In this document: positions 15,982 through 29,940 of the stretch, one piece after another
Layout: each line of letters opens with the position of its first letter
Position numbering within the stretch: position 1 is the first letter of the stretch
Source: Streptomyces mirabilis
GTDB lineage: Bacteria > Actinomycetota > Actinomycetes > Streptomycetales > Streptomycetaceae
Assembly (NCBI RefSeq): GCF_018310535.1
Contig: NZ_CP074102.1
Coordinates: forward strand, 1,426,001-1,490,000
Direction of reading: 5' to 3'
Length of the DNA stretch: 64,000 nucleotides
Position numbers and translations under genes: made by a program
Notes under the pieces: generated by a model
What the model was told of the DNA's origin: nothing
The model's input: the letters and a program-made list of their open reading frames with translations, nothing else
Databases searched by the model: none

Positions 15982-16654
15982 CCCGTTCTCCTCGCTCCCG
16001 ACCCGTTCTCGACTCGTTCAAGTCTCCGTGCTCGACTCCTCACGGTATGCCCCTGCCTGCGCGTCACCCGTGCCGGGTCCCCTCGCGGCGCGCGATGCAC
16101 AAAGGAGGAGCCACGTCCGGCGGCAGCGCGGGGTCCGGGGCGCAGCCCCGGGCCGAGTCCAGGGCGCAGCCCTCAGCGCAGGTCCAGGGGGCTGGTCCAG
16201 GGGGCTGGTCCAGGGGGCTGGTCCGGGGCAGAGCTCCGAGAGCCCGTCCGAGGACGAGCCCGAGAGCGGACTCGGGGCGGAGCCCCGGGTTGAGGTCGGG
16301 GGCGCAGCCCCGAGAACAGGCCCGGAGCGCAGCCCCCGGCGGGGTCCCACGGGTGCAGCCCCGGCCGGGGGTTGGGGGCGCAGCCCCAACTGGGGGCCGG
16401 GGGCGCAGCCCCGAACGGGGTCCCACGGGCGCAGCCCCGGGCAGGGGTTGGGGCGCAGCCCCGAGCGGGGGTTGAGGCGCAGCCGCAGACGAGGTCCCAC
16501 GGGCAGAGCCGCGAGCGGGGGCCGGGGGCTCAGCCCCCGGGGGATGGGACGGGTAGGGGCGGCGGGGGCGAGAAAAACCCGGCGTCCGCGTCACACCCCG
16601 TTCCAACACCCCCACATCCACGTCACACCCCGTTCCAACACCCCCACATCCACG
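15982..16654. other. 673-bp non-coding region filled by palindrome and tandem repeats
   Basis: No convincing gene is present between the radical SAM gene and the dehydrogenase. Apart from about 100 bp that would carry the radical SAM promoter, the region is taken up by the GC-palindrome array and the 32-bp tandem repeats listed separately. Confidence 0.7.
16137..16540. repeat. array of about a dozen GGGGCGCAGCCCC palindromes
   Basis: Variants of the short palindrome GGGGCGCAGCCCC recur about every 25-40 bp over 400 bp, at roughly 16137, 16162, 16284, 16308, 16374 and onward to 16540. They are separated by short spacers that also repeat (GGGTCCCACGGGCGCAGCCCC, GGTCCAGGGGGCTG x3). Each copy can form a small hairpin. 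Similar hairpin arrays are scattered between genes in Streptomyces genomes and behave like REP-type elements. It lies between two convergent-facing ends of minus-strand genes. Confidence 0.75.
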
Positions 16655-16686
16655 TCACGCCCCCCGTTCCAGCACCCCCACATCCA
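16589..16686. repeat. 32-bp tandem repeat, three copies, at the dehydrogenase 3' end
   Basis: Two identical 32-nt units (16589-16620, 16621-16652) and one 34-nt variant (16653-16686) begin CGTCACACCCCGTTCC and end CCCACATCCA. The third, gene-proximal unit contains the last codons and the stop of the dehydrogenase (VDVGVLERGA). The other two are copies of that gene end pushed downstream by slippage or unequal exchange. Confidence 0.8.
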
Positions 16687-17662
16687 CCCCGAACTCCACC
16701 CCCTCCCCCGCAGCGACCCGCTCCGCCTCCGAGAGGACCGTGAGGCCCAGGCGGGTGAGTTCGTTGCCCTGGGAGCCGGCGAGGTGGGGGGTGATGAAGG
16801 CGTTGGAGAGGTCGTAGAGAGGGGAATCGGGCGGCAGCGGCTCGGGGTCGGTGACGTCGAGGATCGCGCTCAGTCGCTCGGCCCGCAGCTCCTCGATCAG
16901 CGTGTCATGGTCGACGAGTGAACCCCGCGCGGTGTTGATGAGAACCGACCCGGTCGGCATCAGACCGAGCTCGCGGCGGCCGAGCAGGTGCCGGGTCGCG
17001 GGCGTCTGAGGGGCGTGGACGGTGACGACGTCGCTGGTGGCGAGCAGGTCGTCGAGCGGGAGGAGCGGAACCCCCAGCTCGGCCGCCCCGGCCTCGTCGA
17101 CGTACGGGTCGGTGAGACTCACCCTCAGATCGAAGGGGCGCAACAGTTCGATCACGCGGCGGCCGATGCGGGACGCACCGATGACACCCACGCGGCGGCC
17201 GTAGTTGCCGATGCCGGGAACGAGGGCCCAGCCGGGCAGGGACCGCCGCGCGCGCAGGCGGTCGCGGTGGCCGAAGAGGTCCTTGCCGGCGAGAAGGATC
17301 ATGGCGAGGGTGTACTCGGCCACGGGCAGCGCGTTGGCATCGGCGGCCGAGGACACCAGGAGGCCGCGGTCCCAGACCGCCGGTGTGGTGAAACCCTTCA
17401 CCGAGCCCGCGGAGTGCAGCACGGCACGCAGTTTCGGCGCCGCGTCCAGCGTGGCCACATCCAGCCGCGGGCAGCCCCAGCCGGTGATCAGGATCTCCGT
17501 CCCGCCGAGCGCCTCGCGGACACGCGGTTCCGAGAAGTCCTCGGCCACCAGCACGGGATCGATGTCCACGACCTCGCGCAGTCGGGCCATGACCTCGGGC
17601 GGAAAGATCTGCGGCACGTTCTCGGCGGACATGGCGAACATCGCCACGGGACGCTCGGGCAA
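16655..17662 (-). CDS. D-isomer-specific 2-hydroxyacid dehydrogenase
   Basis: The product is 335 residues from a TTG at 17662 with GGAGGG eight bases upstream. The NAD-binding Rossmann motif is GVIGASRIGRRV (159-170; the second Gly of GxGxxG is replaced by Ser-Arg context). The catalytic trio is present: Arg246 in NTARGSLVD, Glu274 in TDPEPLP and His293 in ITPHLAGS. The domain order (substrate domain halves around the cofactor domain) and length match the family. It probably reduces or oxidises a sugar-derived 2-keto/2-hydroxy acid. It is divergent from aldO and near the sugar block. The C-terminus (VDVGVLERGA) lies in a tandem repeat and may be strain-variable. Confidence 0.92.
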   Translation of the reverse strand: MPERPVAMFAMSAENVPQIFPPEVMARLREVVDIDPVLVAEDFSEPRVREALGGTEILITGWGCPRLDVATLDAAPKLRAVLHSAGSVKGFTTPAVWDRGLLVSSAADANALPVAEYTLAMILLAGKDLFGHRDRLRARRSLPGWALVPGIGNYGRRVGVIGASRIGRRVIELLRPFDLRVSLTDPYVDEAGAAELGVPLLPLDDLLATSDVVTVHAPQTPATRHLLGRRELGLMPTGSVLINTARGSLVDHDTLIEELRAERLSAILDVTDPEPLPPDSPLYDLSNAFITPHLAGSQGNELTRLGLTVLSEAERVAAGEGVEFGVDVGVLERGA

Positions 17663-17703
17663 GGAGTCAACCCTCCGGCTCGGTGACTACGGACGCGGCG
17701 ACG

Positions 17704-17716
17704 GCAAGCGCTCTCT
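17704..17716. promoter_or_regulatory. possible operator GCAAGCGCTCTCT between dehydrogenase and aldO
   Basis: The 217-bp divergent region between the dehydrogenase and aldO contains GCAAGCGCTCTC. The core AAGCGCT is a near-palindrome of the kind bound by LacI-type repressors. A near-identical GCAAGCGCTTTCT lies in the divergent region of the pectin genes at 61768. No LacI gene is in the window, so the regulator would be elsewhere. Confidence 0.3.
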
Positions 17717-17819
17717 ACCGTAACCGTTGGGTGTCGCCGCGCGACAGAGGCCGTGGGTGGGACCGCCACGCTGAGCGTGGCCAGGGCCGGAACACCGGAC
17801 CGACGGACTCCCGAGGTAG

Positions 17820-19130
<1,311 letters not shown>

Positions 19131-19134
19131 CCCC

Positions 19135-19164
19135 TTGTCGAACCTCCTCGCCAGGCCATAGCCT
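19135..19164 (+). promoter_or_regulatory. candidate promoter of the ROK gene
   Basis: TTGTCG (19135) and TAGCCT (19159) are spaced by 18 nt, as in a housekeeping sigma promoter. The preceding AACCCCTTGTCGAA is very like AACCCCTTGCCGAA at the promoter of the downstream ABC operon (20751). The two may share a regulator. A MITE-like element separates this promoter from the ROK start. Confidence 0.35.
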
Positions 19165-19185
19165 TGCGGCGCGCCGGGACCGCCC

Positions 19186-19372
19186 AGGGCCTGTCCGGCG
19201 GATCAGGTCGCAGGAAACGGGCGGTGCCTCATCGACGCTGGCGAGTGGGGCTTGGTGCGTGCAGCTGCAAGGCGGAGGAGGGCGTCGACGCGAAGCGTCG
19301 GCAACCGACGACAACGCCGCGGATGTGCGTGCCAAGCCCCACGTCTGCGGCATGATCCGCCGGACAGGCCCT
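19186..19372. mobile_element. MITE-like element with 20-bp perfect terminal inverted repeats
   Basis: The ends are perfect inverted copies over 20 bp: GGGCCTGTCCGGCGGATCA with one more base at 19186-19205, and its complement at 19353-19372. The 187-bp element has no credible gene. Further inverted segments inside it (GTGGGGCTTGG and CCAAGCCCCAC) allow most of it to fold as one long hairpin. Its size, ends and lack of coding match non-autonomous transposon derivatives seen repeatedly in Streptomyces. It sits in the 5' region of the ROK gene, 29 bp before the GTG, and would form a strongly structured leader. No clear target-site duplication is visible. Confidence 0.75.
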
Positions 19373-19401
19373 AGCCCCGCTGTGCGGTACGGAGGACCGA
19401 G

Positions 19402-20649
19402 GTGGCCAAGCAGGCGAAGCGGACGTCGCGCGACATCCGCACCGCGAACCGCTATGAGGTGCTGCGTCAGATCATCGCCGCGTCCCCCACCTCACGACAG
19501 GAGTTGGCGGCGGCCACCGGGCTGAGCCTGGCCACGGTCGCCACGCTCGTCGGTGAACTGCTCGACCTCGGGATGCTGACCGAGGTCGGGTTCGAGGACT
19601 CCGCGGGGGGCCGCCCCCGGGGACTCGTGGCCGTCAACGCGTCGGGAGGCGCGTTGATCGGCGTCGACATCGCGGAGACGTACGTCCGCGTGGAGCTGTT
19701 CGACCTCGCGCTGAACGTGCTCGCCCGCGCCGCCGAGGACATGCGCCCCGGCGAGAGCCGCCCGGAGCAGGTCGTCGGGCATGTCGCCGCGGCCGTCGGC
19801 TCGGTGGTCACGCAGGCCGGGATCGAGGGCGCGCGCGTCCTGGGCGTCGGGGTCAGCGTGCCGGGCCAGGTGGACCGCGACACCGGCATCTCCGAGTACG
19901 CGCCGAACTGGGACTGGCACGACGTGCCGCTGCTCGACCTGCTGGCCGAGCACATCGCCTACCCCCTCTACCTCGACAACCCGCTGCGCGCCTGCGCGGT
20001 CGCCGAGCTGTGGTTCGGCGCGGCCCGCGGTCGCGGGGACGCCGTCGTCGTCAACCTGGGCACGGGGGTCGGCGCCGGGCTCGCGCTCGGCGGCGGGCTG
20101 CACCGCGGGGTGAGCAACAGCGCGGGCGAATGGGGCCATACGACGCTGGTCCTTGACGGGCGGCCGTGCCACTGCGGCAACCACGGCTGTGTGGAGACGT
20201 ACGTCGGCGCGCCCGGAATCATGCGGAACCTGCGGGAGTCGAGCCCGGACAGCCCGCTGCTGCATCCAGACGACCAGACCGCCACCATCGACGCCCTGTC
20301 CCGCGGGGTCGCCGCCGGCGACCCGGCGGCGCTCCAAGTCGTCCGGGACACCGCCCGCTATCTCGGCGCGAGCATCGCGGACCTGATCAACCTCCTCAAC
20401 CCCGAAGTCGTCGTGCTCAGCAGCTGGGTGGCCGCCACGCTCGGCGAGCCGCTCCTGCGCGAGGTGCGCGAGGCCGTCGCCCGGCACGCGCTGCGGCGGC
20501 CGCTGGCCGCCACCGAGATCGTCCTCTCCCCCATCCCCACCGACCCGGTCTGCCTGGGCGCCGCGACCTTCGCCCTGGAGGGCGCCCTGAACTCGGTGGG
20601 CCACAAGCCCGCCGGCAGCAGGAGCATCGCGCGCCGCACCGCCCTCTAG
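19402..20649 (+). CDS. ROK-family transcriptional regulator
   Basis: The product is 415 residues from a GTG preceded by GGAGG at 6 nt. An N-terminal winged helix (NRYEVLRQIIAASPTSRQELAAATGLSLATVATLV) is followed by the ROK sugar-kinase-like fold. That fold includes VVVNLGTGVGAGLALGG (phosphate loop) and the zinc site CHCGNHGCVE. The kinase catalytic Asp region is LDNPLRACAV, lacking the classic D of glucokinases, so it is a regulator rather than a kinase. It precedes, in the same direction, the ABC/beta-galactosidase operon, whose promoter carries a similar motif. It probably represses that operon until the sugar is present. Confidence 0.92.
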   Translation: MAKQAKRTSRDIRTANRYEVLRQIIAASPTSRQELAAATGLSLATVATLVGELLDLGMLTEVGFEDSAGGRPRGLVAVNASGGALIGVDIAETYVRVELFDLALNVLARAAEDMRPGESRPEQVVGHVAAAVGSVVTQAGIEGARVLGVGVSVPGQVDRDTGISEYAPNWDWHDVPLLDLLAEHIAYPLYLDNPLRACAVAELWFGAARGRGDAVVVNLGTGVGAGLALGGGLHRGVSNSAGEWGHTTLVLDGRPCHCGNHGCVETYVGAPGIMRNLRESSPDSPLLHPDDQTATIDALSRGVAAGDPAALQVVRDTARYLGASIADLINLLNPEVVVLSSWVAATLGEPLLREVREAVARHALRRPLAATEIVLSPIPTDPVCLGAATFALEGALNSVGHKPAGSRSIARRTAL

Positions 20650-20755
20650 GGGGCCGTGGGCCGACGGGCCGACGGTCCGCCAACTCGCCCTGCGCACACC
20701 TCTGTTCGACCCACCGAACCGCAGACAACGCTTCGAACAGACTTCGTCCAACCCC

Positions 20756-20784
20756 TTGCCGAAGCCTTAACAGAAGGTTAGCGT
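20756..20784 (+). promoter_or_regulatory. promoter of the sugar ABC/beta-galactosidase operon
   Basis: TTGCCG (20756-20761) and TAGCGT (20779-20784) stand 17 nt apart, 55 bp before the start of the binding-protein gene. An upstream ACAACGCTTCGAACAGACTT segment and the AACCCCTTG box shared with the ROK promoter are candidate operator parts. Confidence 0.5.
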
Positions 20785-20839
20785 CCCGCACCGCACAGCG
20801 ATTTCGAGCCGCAGCCGTACAAGAGACAAGGACGTCACC

Positions 20840-22102
20840 ATGTCGGCAATGAGCAGCAACTGGGACCGTCGATCCGTCCTGCGGGCCGCCGCGGGGCTGG
20901 CCGCGCTGGGGCCGCTGGCCGCGTGTGGAAGCAACAACGGGCGGTCCGGGGGCGGGAGTTCGGGCAAGTCCATCAAGCAGTACTTCCACGCGTACGGGGA
21001 GGCCGGCGTCGAGGACGCTCTCAAGCGGTACGCGAAGGGCTACGACAAGGCCGCGGTGAACACGCAGTGGATCACCAGCGCGGACTACGAGAGCAAGCTC
21101 TTCTCCGCGCTGCTCACCGACAACGCCCCCGACGTGTTCGAGTTCCACCCGCAGATCCAGCTCATCAAGAGCGGTCAGGTGGCGGACCTGAGCGACATCA
21201 TCGATCCGGTCAAGTCCGACTTCAACCCGGCCGACATCGCCTCGCACACGGTGGACGGGAAGATATACGGCGTCCGGATGATCGACGACCCGCAGTTCTT
21301 CTTCTACCGCAAGTCCGTGCTGGAGAAGGCGAAGATCCAGCCGCCGACCACGCTGGACGAACTGATCGAGGCCGCGGCGAAGCTCACCACCGGCAAGGTC
21401 AAGGGCCTGTTCATCGGCAATGACCTGCACGCCGTCATCAACCCGCTGATCTGGTCGTCCGGCGCCGACACCCTCGACGCGAAGAACCAGATCGCGTACC
21501 ACACGGAGGGCGTCAAGGAGGGCATCAAGAAGATGCGCCAGCTGTTCACCAGCGGCCACCTTCTCCTCGACGCCCCGACCGACTACTGGGACCCCTCCGC
21601 CATCGTGCAGGGTCTGACCCCCATCCAGTTCTGCGGTATGTGGGCCATGCCGGTCATGCAGAAGGCGCTCGGCGACGACCTCGGGATCTTCCCCTTCCCG
21701 AAGGTCACCGACTCCGGCAAGCAGTCGGTCGTCAACGGCGGCTGGTCGATGTTCGTCAACGCCAAGGGCAAGAACGTCGACCTGGCCAAGGAGTACGTGA
21801 AGTGGCTGTGGATCGACCAGAAGAAGTACCAGGAGGACTTCGCGCTGTCGTACGGCTTCCACATCCCGCCGCGCGCCTCGATCGCCGCGTCCGCCACCAA
21901 GCTCAAGACGGGCCTGCCCGCTGAGGGCGTCAAGCTCTTCAACGACTTCGGGCACTTCGACAACATCGGCTGGACCCAGGCCATGATCACCGCGCTGGAG
22001 GACGTCTTCGCCAACTGCGTCCGCAAGAACGGTGATCCGGAGGCCGAGCTCTCCAAGGCCGACAGCACCGTCAACCGCGAGCTCAAGAAGCTCTTCGGAT
22101 AG
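20840..22102 (+). CDS. sugar ABC transporter substrate-binding lipoprotein
   Basis: The product is 420 residues. A Tat/Sec signal (DRRSVLRAAAGLAALGPLAAC) ends in a lipobox LAAC, so the mature protein is anchored outside by Cys. The body is a family 1 (CUT1-type) solute-binding protein, with YFHAYGEAGVEDALKRYAKGY at the start of the mature domain and GWSMFVNAKGKNVDLAKEYVKWLW typical of the C-terminal lobe. It is followed by two permease genes and a GH2 beta-galactosidase, so the ligand is likely a galactoside or a related oligosaccharide. No ATPase gene is in the operon; in Streptomyces such CUT1 systems commonly borrow the shared ATPase MsiK. Confidence 0.93.
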   Translation: MSAMSSNWDRRSVLRAAAGLAALGPLAACGSNNGRSGGGSSGKSIKQYFHAYGEAGVEDALKRYAKGYDKAAVNTQWITSADYESKLFSALLTDNAPDVFEFHPQIQLIKSGQVADLSDIIDPVKSDFNPADIASHTVDGKIYGVRMIDDPQFFFYRKSVLEKAKIQPPTTLDELIEAAAKLTTGKVKGLFIGNDLHAVINPLIWSSGADTLDAKNQIAYHTEGVKEGIKKMRQLFTSGHLLLDAPTDYWDPSAIVQGLTPIQFCGMWAMPVMQKALGDDLGIFPFPKVTDSGKQSVVNGGWSMFVNAKGKNVDLAKEYVKWLWIDQKKYQEDFALSYGFHIPPRASIAASATKLKTGLPAEGVKLFNDFGHFDNIGWTQAMITALEDVFANCVRKNGDPEAELSKADSTVNRELKKLFG

Positions 22103-22134
22103 GCCGGGACGGAGACAGACGGACGGGTAGCGAC

Positions 22135-23097
22135 ATGTCGACCACCACCACGCGCGGTGTCGCGCGCCCCGCCTCGGCCAAGGCCTCACCGGCCAGGCCG
22201 CGGCGGGGGCTGCGAGGCAGCAGCACCTTCAACTTCTGGCTCTTCACGAGCCCTTTCCTCATCGGCCTGACGGTCTTCGTCTATGTGCCGATCGGCTGGA
22301 GCCTCTGGCTGAGCTTCTTCGAGGCGCGCTTCACGGTGACGCCGAGCAAGTTCGTCGGCTTCGACAACTACTGGCAGATGCTGCAGGACAGCAAATTCAC
22401 CGGTTCGCTCGTCACCTTCACCGTGTTCGCCGTCTTCATCGTGCCCGCCACCTGGGCGCTGTCGCTGGGTCTCGCCCTGCTGGTGAACCGGCTGCGCTTC
22501 ATGAAGGCGTTCTTCCGCTCCGTCTTCTTCCTGCCGACCGCGTGCAGTTACGTCGCCGCCGCGCTGATCTGGAAGATGTCGATGTTCAGCGGGGTCCGCT
22601 TCGGCCTGATGAACACGATCCTCGGCTGGTTCGGCGTCGAGAACATCGCCTGGCTCGCCAACCCCGATCCGCCCTGGTACTGGCTGGTCATCGTGACGCT
22701 GCGGCTGTGGCTGCAGGCCGGTTTCTACATGATCCTGTTCCTCGCGGCGCTGCAGAACATCCCGCCCGAGCTGTACGAGGCCGCCGCCATCGACGGCGCC
22801 AAGCCCGGCTGGCAGACCTTCCGCTACATCACCCTGCCGCAGCTGCGGGCCACCTCGACCGCGGTGATCCTGCTGCTGGTCATCGCCGCCTACCAGGCCT
22901 TCGACGAGTTCTTCAACCTATTGGCGAAGACGACCTGGGGCCGGCCGCCGCTCGTCGAGCTGTACTACACCGCGCTGGGCGAGAGCCAGGACTACGGCGA
23001 GGGCAGCGCGGGCGCGGTGATCCTCACCCTGCTGATCCTCATCGTGACCCTGGCGCAGGGCAAGTTCCTGGGCTTCGGAAGGAGTGACGACAAGTGA
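22135..23097 (+). CDS. sugar ABC transporter permease (first)
   Basis: The product is 320 residues with six predicted membrane segments, starting FNFWLFTSPFLIGLTVFVYVP. The EAA loop that contacts the ATPase is EAAAIDGAKPGWQTFRYITL. This is the MalF/LacF-type inner-membrane subunit. It starts 32 bp after the binding-protein gene and its end overlaps the next permease gene by 4 nt (GTGA). Confidence 0.93.
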   Translation: MSTTTTRGVARPASAKASPARPRRGLRGSSTFNFWLFTSPFLIGLTVFVYVPIGWSLWLSFFEARFTVTPSKFVGFDNYWQMLQDSKFTGSLVTFTVFAVFIVPATWALSLGLALLVNRLRFMKAFFRSVFFLPTACSYVAAALIWKMSMFSGVRFGLMNTILGWFGVENIAWLANPDPPWYWLVIVTLRLWLQAGFYMILFLAALQNIPPELYEAAAIDGAKPGWQTFRYITLPQLRATSTAVILLLVIAAYQAFDEFFNLLAKTTWGRPPLVELYYTALGESQDYGEGSAGAVILTLLILIVTLAQGKFLGFGRSDDK

Positions 23098-23975
23098 CCG
23101 CCACCGTGCCTCCCGTCACTCCGGTCGACAAGCCACGCCGTATCAAGCGCGGCAGCGTCATCGGCAACACCGGCCTGTACGTCTCCATCGGCGTCGCCGC
23201 CCTGCTCTTCCTGGTCCCCTTCTATCTGATCGCCCGCAACGCGCTGTCGACGGACCCCGAAATCACCGGCGAGAACTGGAAGTTCTTCCCCACGAACCCC
23301 CAGTGGAGCAACTTCACCGAGCTGTTCCACGACACGACGGTCGATTTCGGCCGTTCGCTGTTCAACTCGGCGGTCGTCGCCGTACTGATCACCGTGGGCA
23401 CCCTGCTGGTCTGCTCGCTCGCCGGCTACGGCCTGGCCCGTATCCCGTACAGGCACGCCAACAAGATCTTCTACCTGGTCCTGGGGACCCTGATGGTGCC
23501 GCCCGCCGTCACCTTCGTCCCGAGCTTCGTGCTGGTCTCCTCGCTGGGCTGGGTGGACAGTTACCGGGGTCTCGTCATTCCGGTGCTCTTCAGTGGTTTC
23601 GCCTGCTTCCTCTTCCGGCAGTACTTCCTGGGGTTCCCCAAGGAGCTGGAGGAGGCGGCGCGCGTGGACGGGCTCGGCTACTGGGGCGCGTACTGGCGCA
23701 TCGTCGTACCGAACTCCCTGAACTTCTTCGCCGCCATCGCGACCATCACCTTCATCAGCGGCTGGAACGCCTTCCTGTGGCCGCTGGTCATCGGTCAGGA
23801 CCCGAGCGCCTGGACCGTGCAGATCGCGCTCTCCTCGTACATGACCAACCAGACCGTCAACTACCACCTGATCTTCATGGCCACCGCCATTTCCATCCTG
23901 CCCCTGGTGTTCGTGTTCCTCTTCCTCCAGCGCTGGCTGGTGCAGGGGGTCGCGCAGACCGGCATCAAGGGCTGA
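23094..23975 (+). CDS. sugar ABC transporter permease (second)
   Basis: The product is 293 residues from a GTG overlapping the previous stop, with six membrane segments. The EAA loop reads EEAARVDGLGYWGAYWRIVV. The length and GWNAFLWPLVI before the last helices match MalG/LacG-type subunits, which pair with the preceding permease to form the channel. The beta-galactosidase gene follows after 42 bp. Confidence 0.93.
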   Translation: MTATVPPVTPVDKPRRIKRGSVIGNTGLYVSIGVAALLFLVPFYLIARNALSTDPEITGENWKFFPTNPQWSNFTELFHDTTVDFGRSLFNSAVVAVLITVGTLLVCSLAGYGLARIPYRHANKIFYLVLGTLMVPPAVTFVPSFVLVSSLGWVDSYRGLVIPVLFSGFACFLFRQYFLGFPKELEEAARVDGLGYWGAYWRIVVPNSLNFFAAIATITFISGWNAFLWPLVIGQDPSAWTVQIALSSYMTNQTVNYHLIFMATAISILPLVFVFLFLQRWLVQGVAQTGIKG

Positions 23976-28082
<4,107 letters not shown>

Positions 28083-28086
<4 letters not shown>

Positions 28087-29078
28087 GCGGCAGCATCCAG
28101 GTCCGGGGGCTCTCCCGGACCTTTCACACCACCGTGCGCCGCCCGGGCTTCGCGGGCGCGCTCAAGTCCCTCGTCAAGCCCGAGCGGGTCGCGAAGGAGG
28201 CCGTCTGCGACGTCACCTTCGAGGTGGCGCCCGGCGAACTGCTCGCGCTGCTCGGCCCGAACGGCGCCGGCAAGTCCACCACCATCAAGATGCTCACCGG
28301 CATCCTCACCCCGACCTCCGGCGAGGCGCGCGTCGCGGGCGTCGTCCCGTACCGGGAGCGCGAGCGCAACGCGCGCAACATCGGGGCGGTCTTCGGACAG
28401 CGCACCCAGCTGTGGTGGGACCTGCCGGTGCGCGAGTCCTTCGCGATCCTGCGGGACATCTACGGGGTGCCGGAGCGAGAACACCGCGTCCGGCTTGGCG
28501 AGTTCGACGAACTGCTCGACCTCTCCTCCTTCTGGGACACCCGCGTACGCCATCTCTCCCTCGGCCAGCGGGTGCGCTGCGACCTCGCCGCCGCGCTGCT
28601 GCACGACCCGCCCGTGGTGTTCCTCGACGAGCCCACCATCGGCATGGACGTGGTCGTCAAGGAACAGGTGCGCGGCTTCCTCAAGCACCAGGTGGAGGAG
28701 CGCGGCCGGACCGTGCTGCTCACCACGCACGACATGACGGAGGTCGAGCGGCTCGCCGAGCGGGTCGTCCTCGTCAACCACGGGCGGCTCGTCCTCGACG
28801 GCACGCTGGACGAGATCAGGCGCAGGTTCGGCTCGACCTGGCAGGTGCGGGCCACGCTCGCCGATCCGCAGGCGGCGATCGCCCCGCCGCCGGGCATCGC
28901 ACTGCTGCGCCGCGAGGGCCCCCAGGTGGTGTTCGGGCCGGACGGGCCGGGCGCCCCGACGGTTCACCAGGCGCTCAAGCAGGTCGTCGAGCGGTACGAG
29001 GTGACCGACCTCGCGATCGACGAGGCGGACCTGGAGGACGTGATGCGGGCGGCGTACGTCCAGGCGGAGGCCGCGTGA
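28083..29078 (+). CDS. ABC transporter ATP-binding protein (daunorubicin-resistance-like)
   Basis: The product is 331 residues from an ATG overlapping the MFS stop (ATGA). Walker A is GPNGAGKST, the signature is LSLGQR, Walker B is VVFLDEP, and the switch His is in TTHDMTEVE. The C-terminal 80 residues beyond the core, with a Q-loop VFGQRTQLWWDLPVRESF, match the NatA/DrrA-like exporters whose partners are two ABC-2-type permeases, as here. It probably exports a hydrophobic compound or acts in envelope lipid transport; the substrate is unknown. Confidence 0.93.
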
Positions 29079-29884
29079 GCGCGACCGTCCCCGGCGGCTG
29101 GCGGGCCGCCCGAGTCACCCCGCTCGGCGAGCTGCACACCCCGCCCCGGATGACCGCCGCGCTGCTGCGCCTCGTCGTGCAGGTGGTGCTGGTGGCCTCG
29201 CTGTGGCGCGGCCTGTACGCGACGACCGGCACCACCGCGGGCCTCACCCGCGACCAGGCCGTCACCTACGCCGTGCTCGCGGTACTGGCCACCCGGATCC
29301 GGGCGTTGGACCAGTACTCGGGCCGGGACACCGTCCAGCAGCACATGCACTTCGGCACCATCGTGTACTGGTATCTGCGCCCGCTGCCCCCGCAGCGCTA
29401 CTACGCGCTGCGGGCGCTCGGCGAACAACTCTACGGATTCGTCTGGGCGTCGACCGGATACGCGGCGTGTCTGGCCGCCGGGGTCGTGCGGCCGCCCGGG
29501 TCGGCGGCCGTGGCGGCGGTGTTCGGGCTGAGCGTGCTGCTCGGCCAGTGGGTCCTTTACTACGTGATGCTGGTCATCGACCAGCTGTGCTTCTGGACGC
29601 TCCGCAACGGCGCCGCGATCCTGATCCTGGTCTTCGCGCAGAACCTGCTGTCCGGGGTGTACGCGCCGCTGTGGTTCTTCCCCGGCTGGTTCATCACGCT
29701 CAGCCGCTTCCTGCCCTTCCAGGCGACGCTGAGCGTGCCGCTGTCGCTCTACGTGGGACGGATCCCGTTGTCGCAGGCGGGTCCCCAACTCGCCCTGCAG
29801 GCCGCGTGGGTGGTGGCTCTCGCCCTGTTCACCCGGCTGCTGTGGCGCCGGGCCGCCCGGCGCGTGATCTCGCAGGGAGGCTGA
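29075..29884 (+). CDS. ABC-2-type permease (first)
   Basis: The product is 269 residues from a GTG overlapping the ATPase stop (GTGA). It has six hydrophobic segments, with a membrane-adjacent N-terminus (RMTAALLRLVVQVVLVASLWRG). The GVYAPLWFFPGWFITLSRFLPF segment before the last helix is typical of the ABC-2 family (DUF990-like). It forms a heterodimer with the next permease. Confidence 0.88.
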   Translation: MSATVPGGWRAARVTPLGELHTPPRMTAALLRLVVQVVLVASLWRGLYATTGTTAGLTRDQAVTYAVLAVLATRIRALDQYSGRDTVQQHMHFGTIVYWYLRPLPPQRYYALRALGEQLYGFVWASTGYAACLAAGVVRPPGSAAVAAVFGLSVLLGQWVLYYVMLVIDQLCFWTLRNGAAILILVFAQNLLSGVYAPLWFFPGWFITLSRFLPFQATLSVPLSLYVGRIPLSQAGPQLALQAAWVVALALFTRLLWRRAARRVISQGG

Positions 29885-29886
29885 GC

Positions 29887-29940
29887 ATGACGGACGGACT
29901 GAACATGACGGACAGGCTGAACAGGACGGACAAGCTCAGC
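29887..29940. repeat. 18-bp tandem repeat, three copies, at the start of the second permease
   Basis: The 18-nt unit ATGACGGACGGACTGAAC is repeated at 29905 (with ATG) and, diverged, at 29923 (AGG in place of ATG). It gives the N-terminal residues MTDGLN/MTDRLN/RTDKLS. The repeat duplicates the start codon and can change the number of start sites. Confidence 0.75.

Noticed and set aside
16018..16621. Proline- and arginine-rich open frames in the palindrome array
   Set aside because: They are translations of short DNA repeats without starts or ribosome sites of quality.
16137..16686. A CRISPR array
   Set aside because: The units are palindromes and tandem copies with no unique spacers of constant size and no cas genes nearby.
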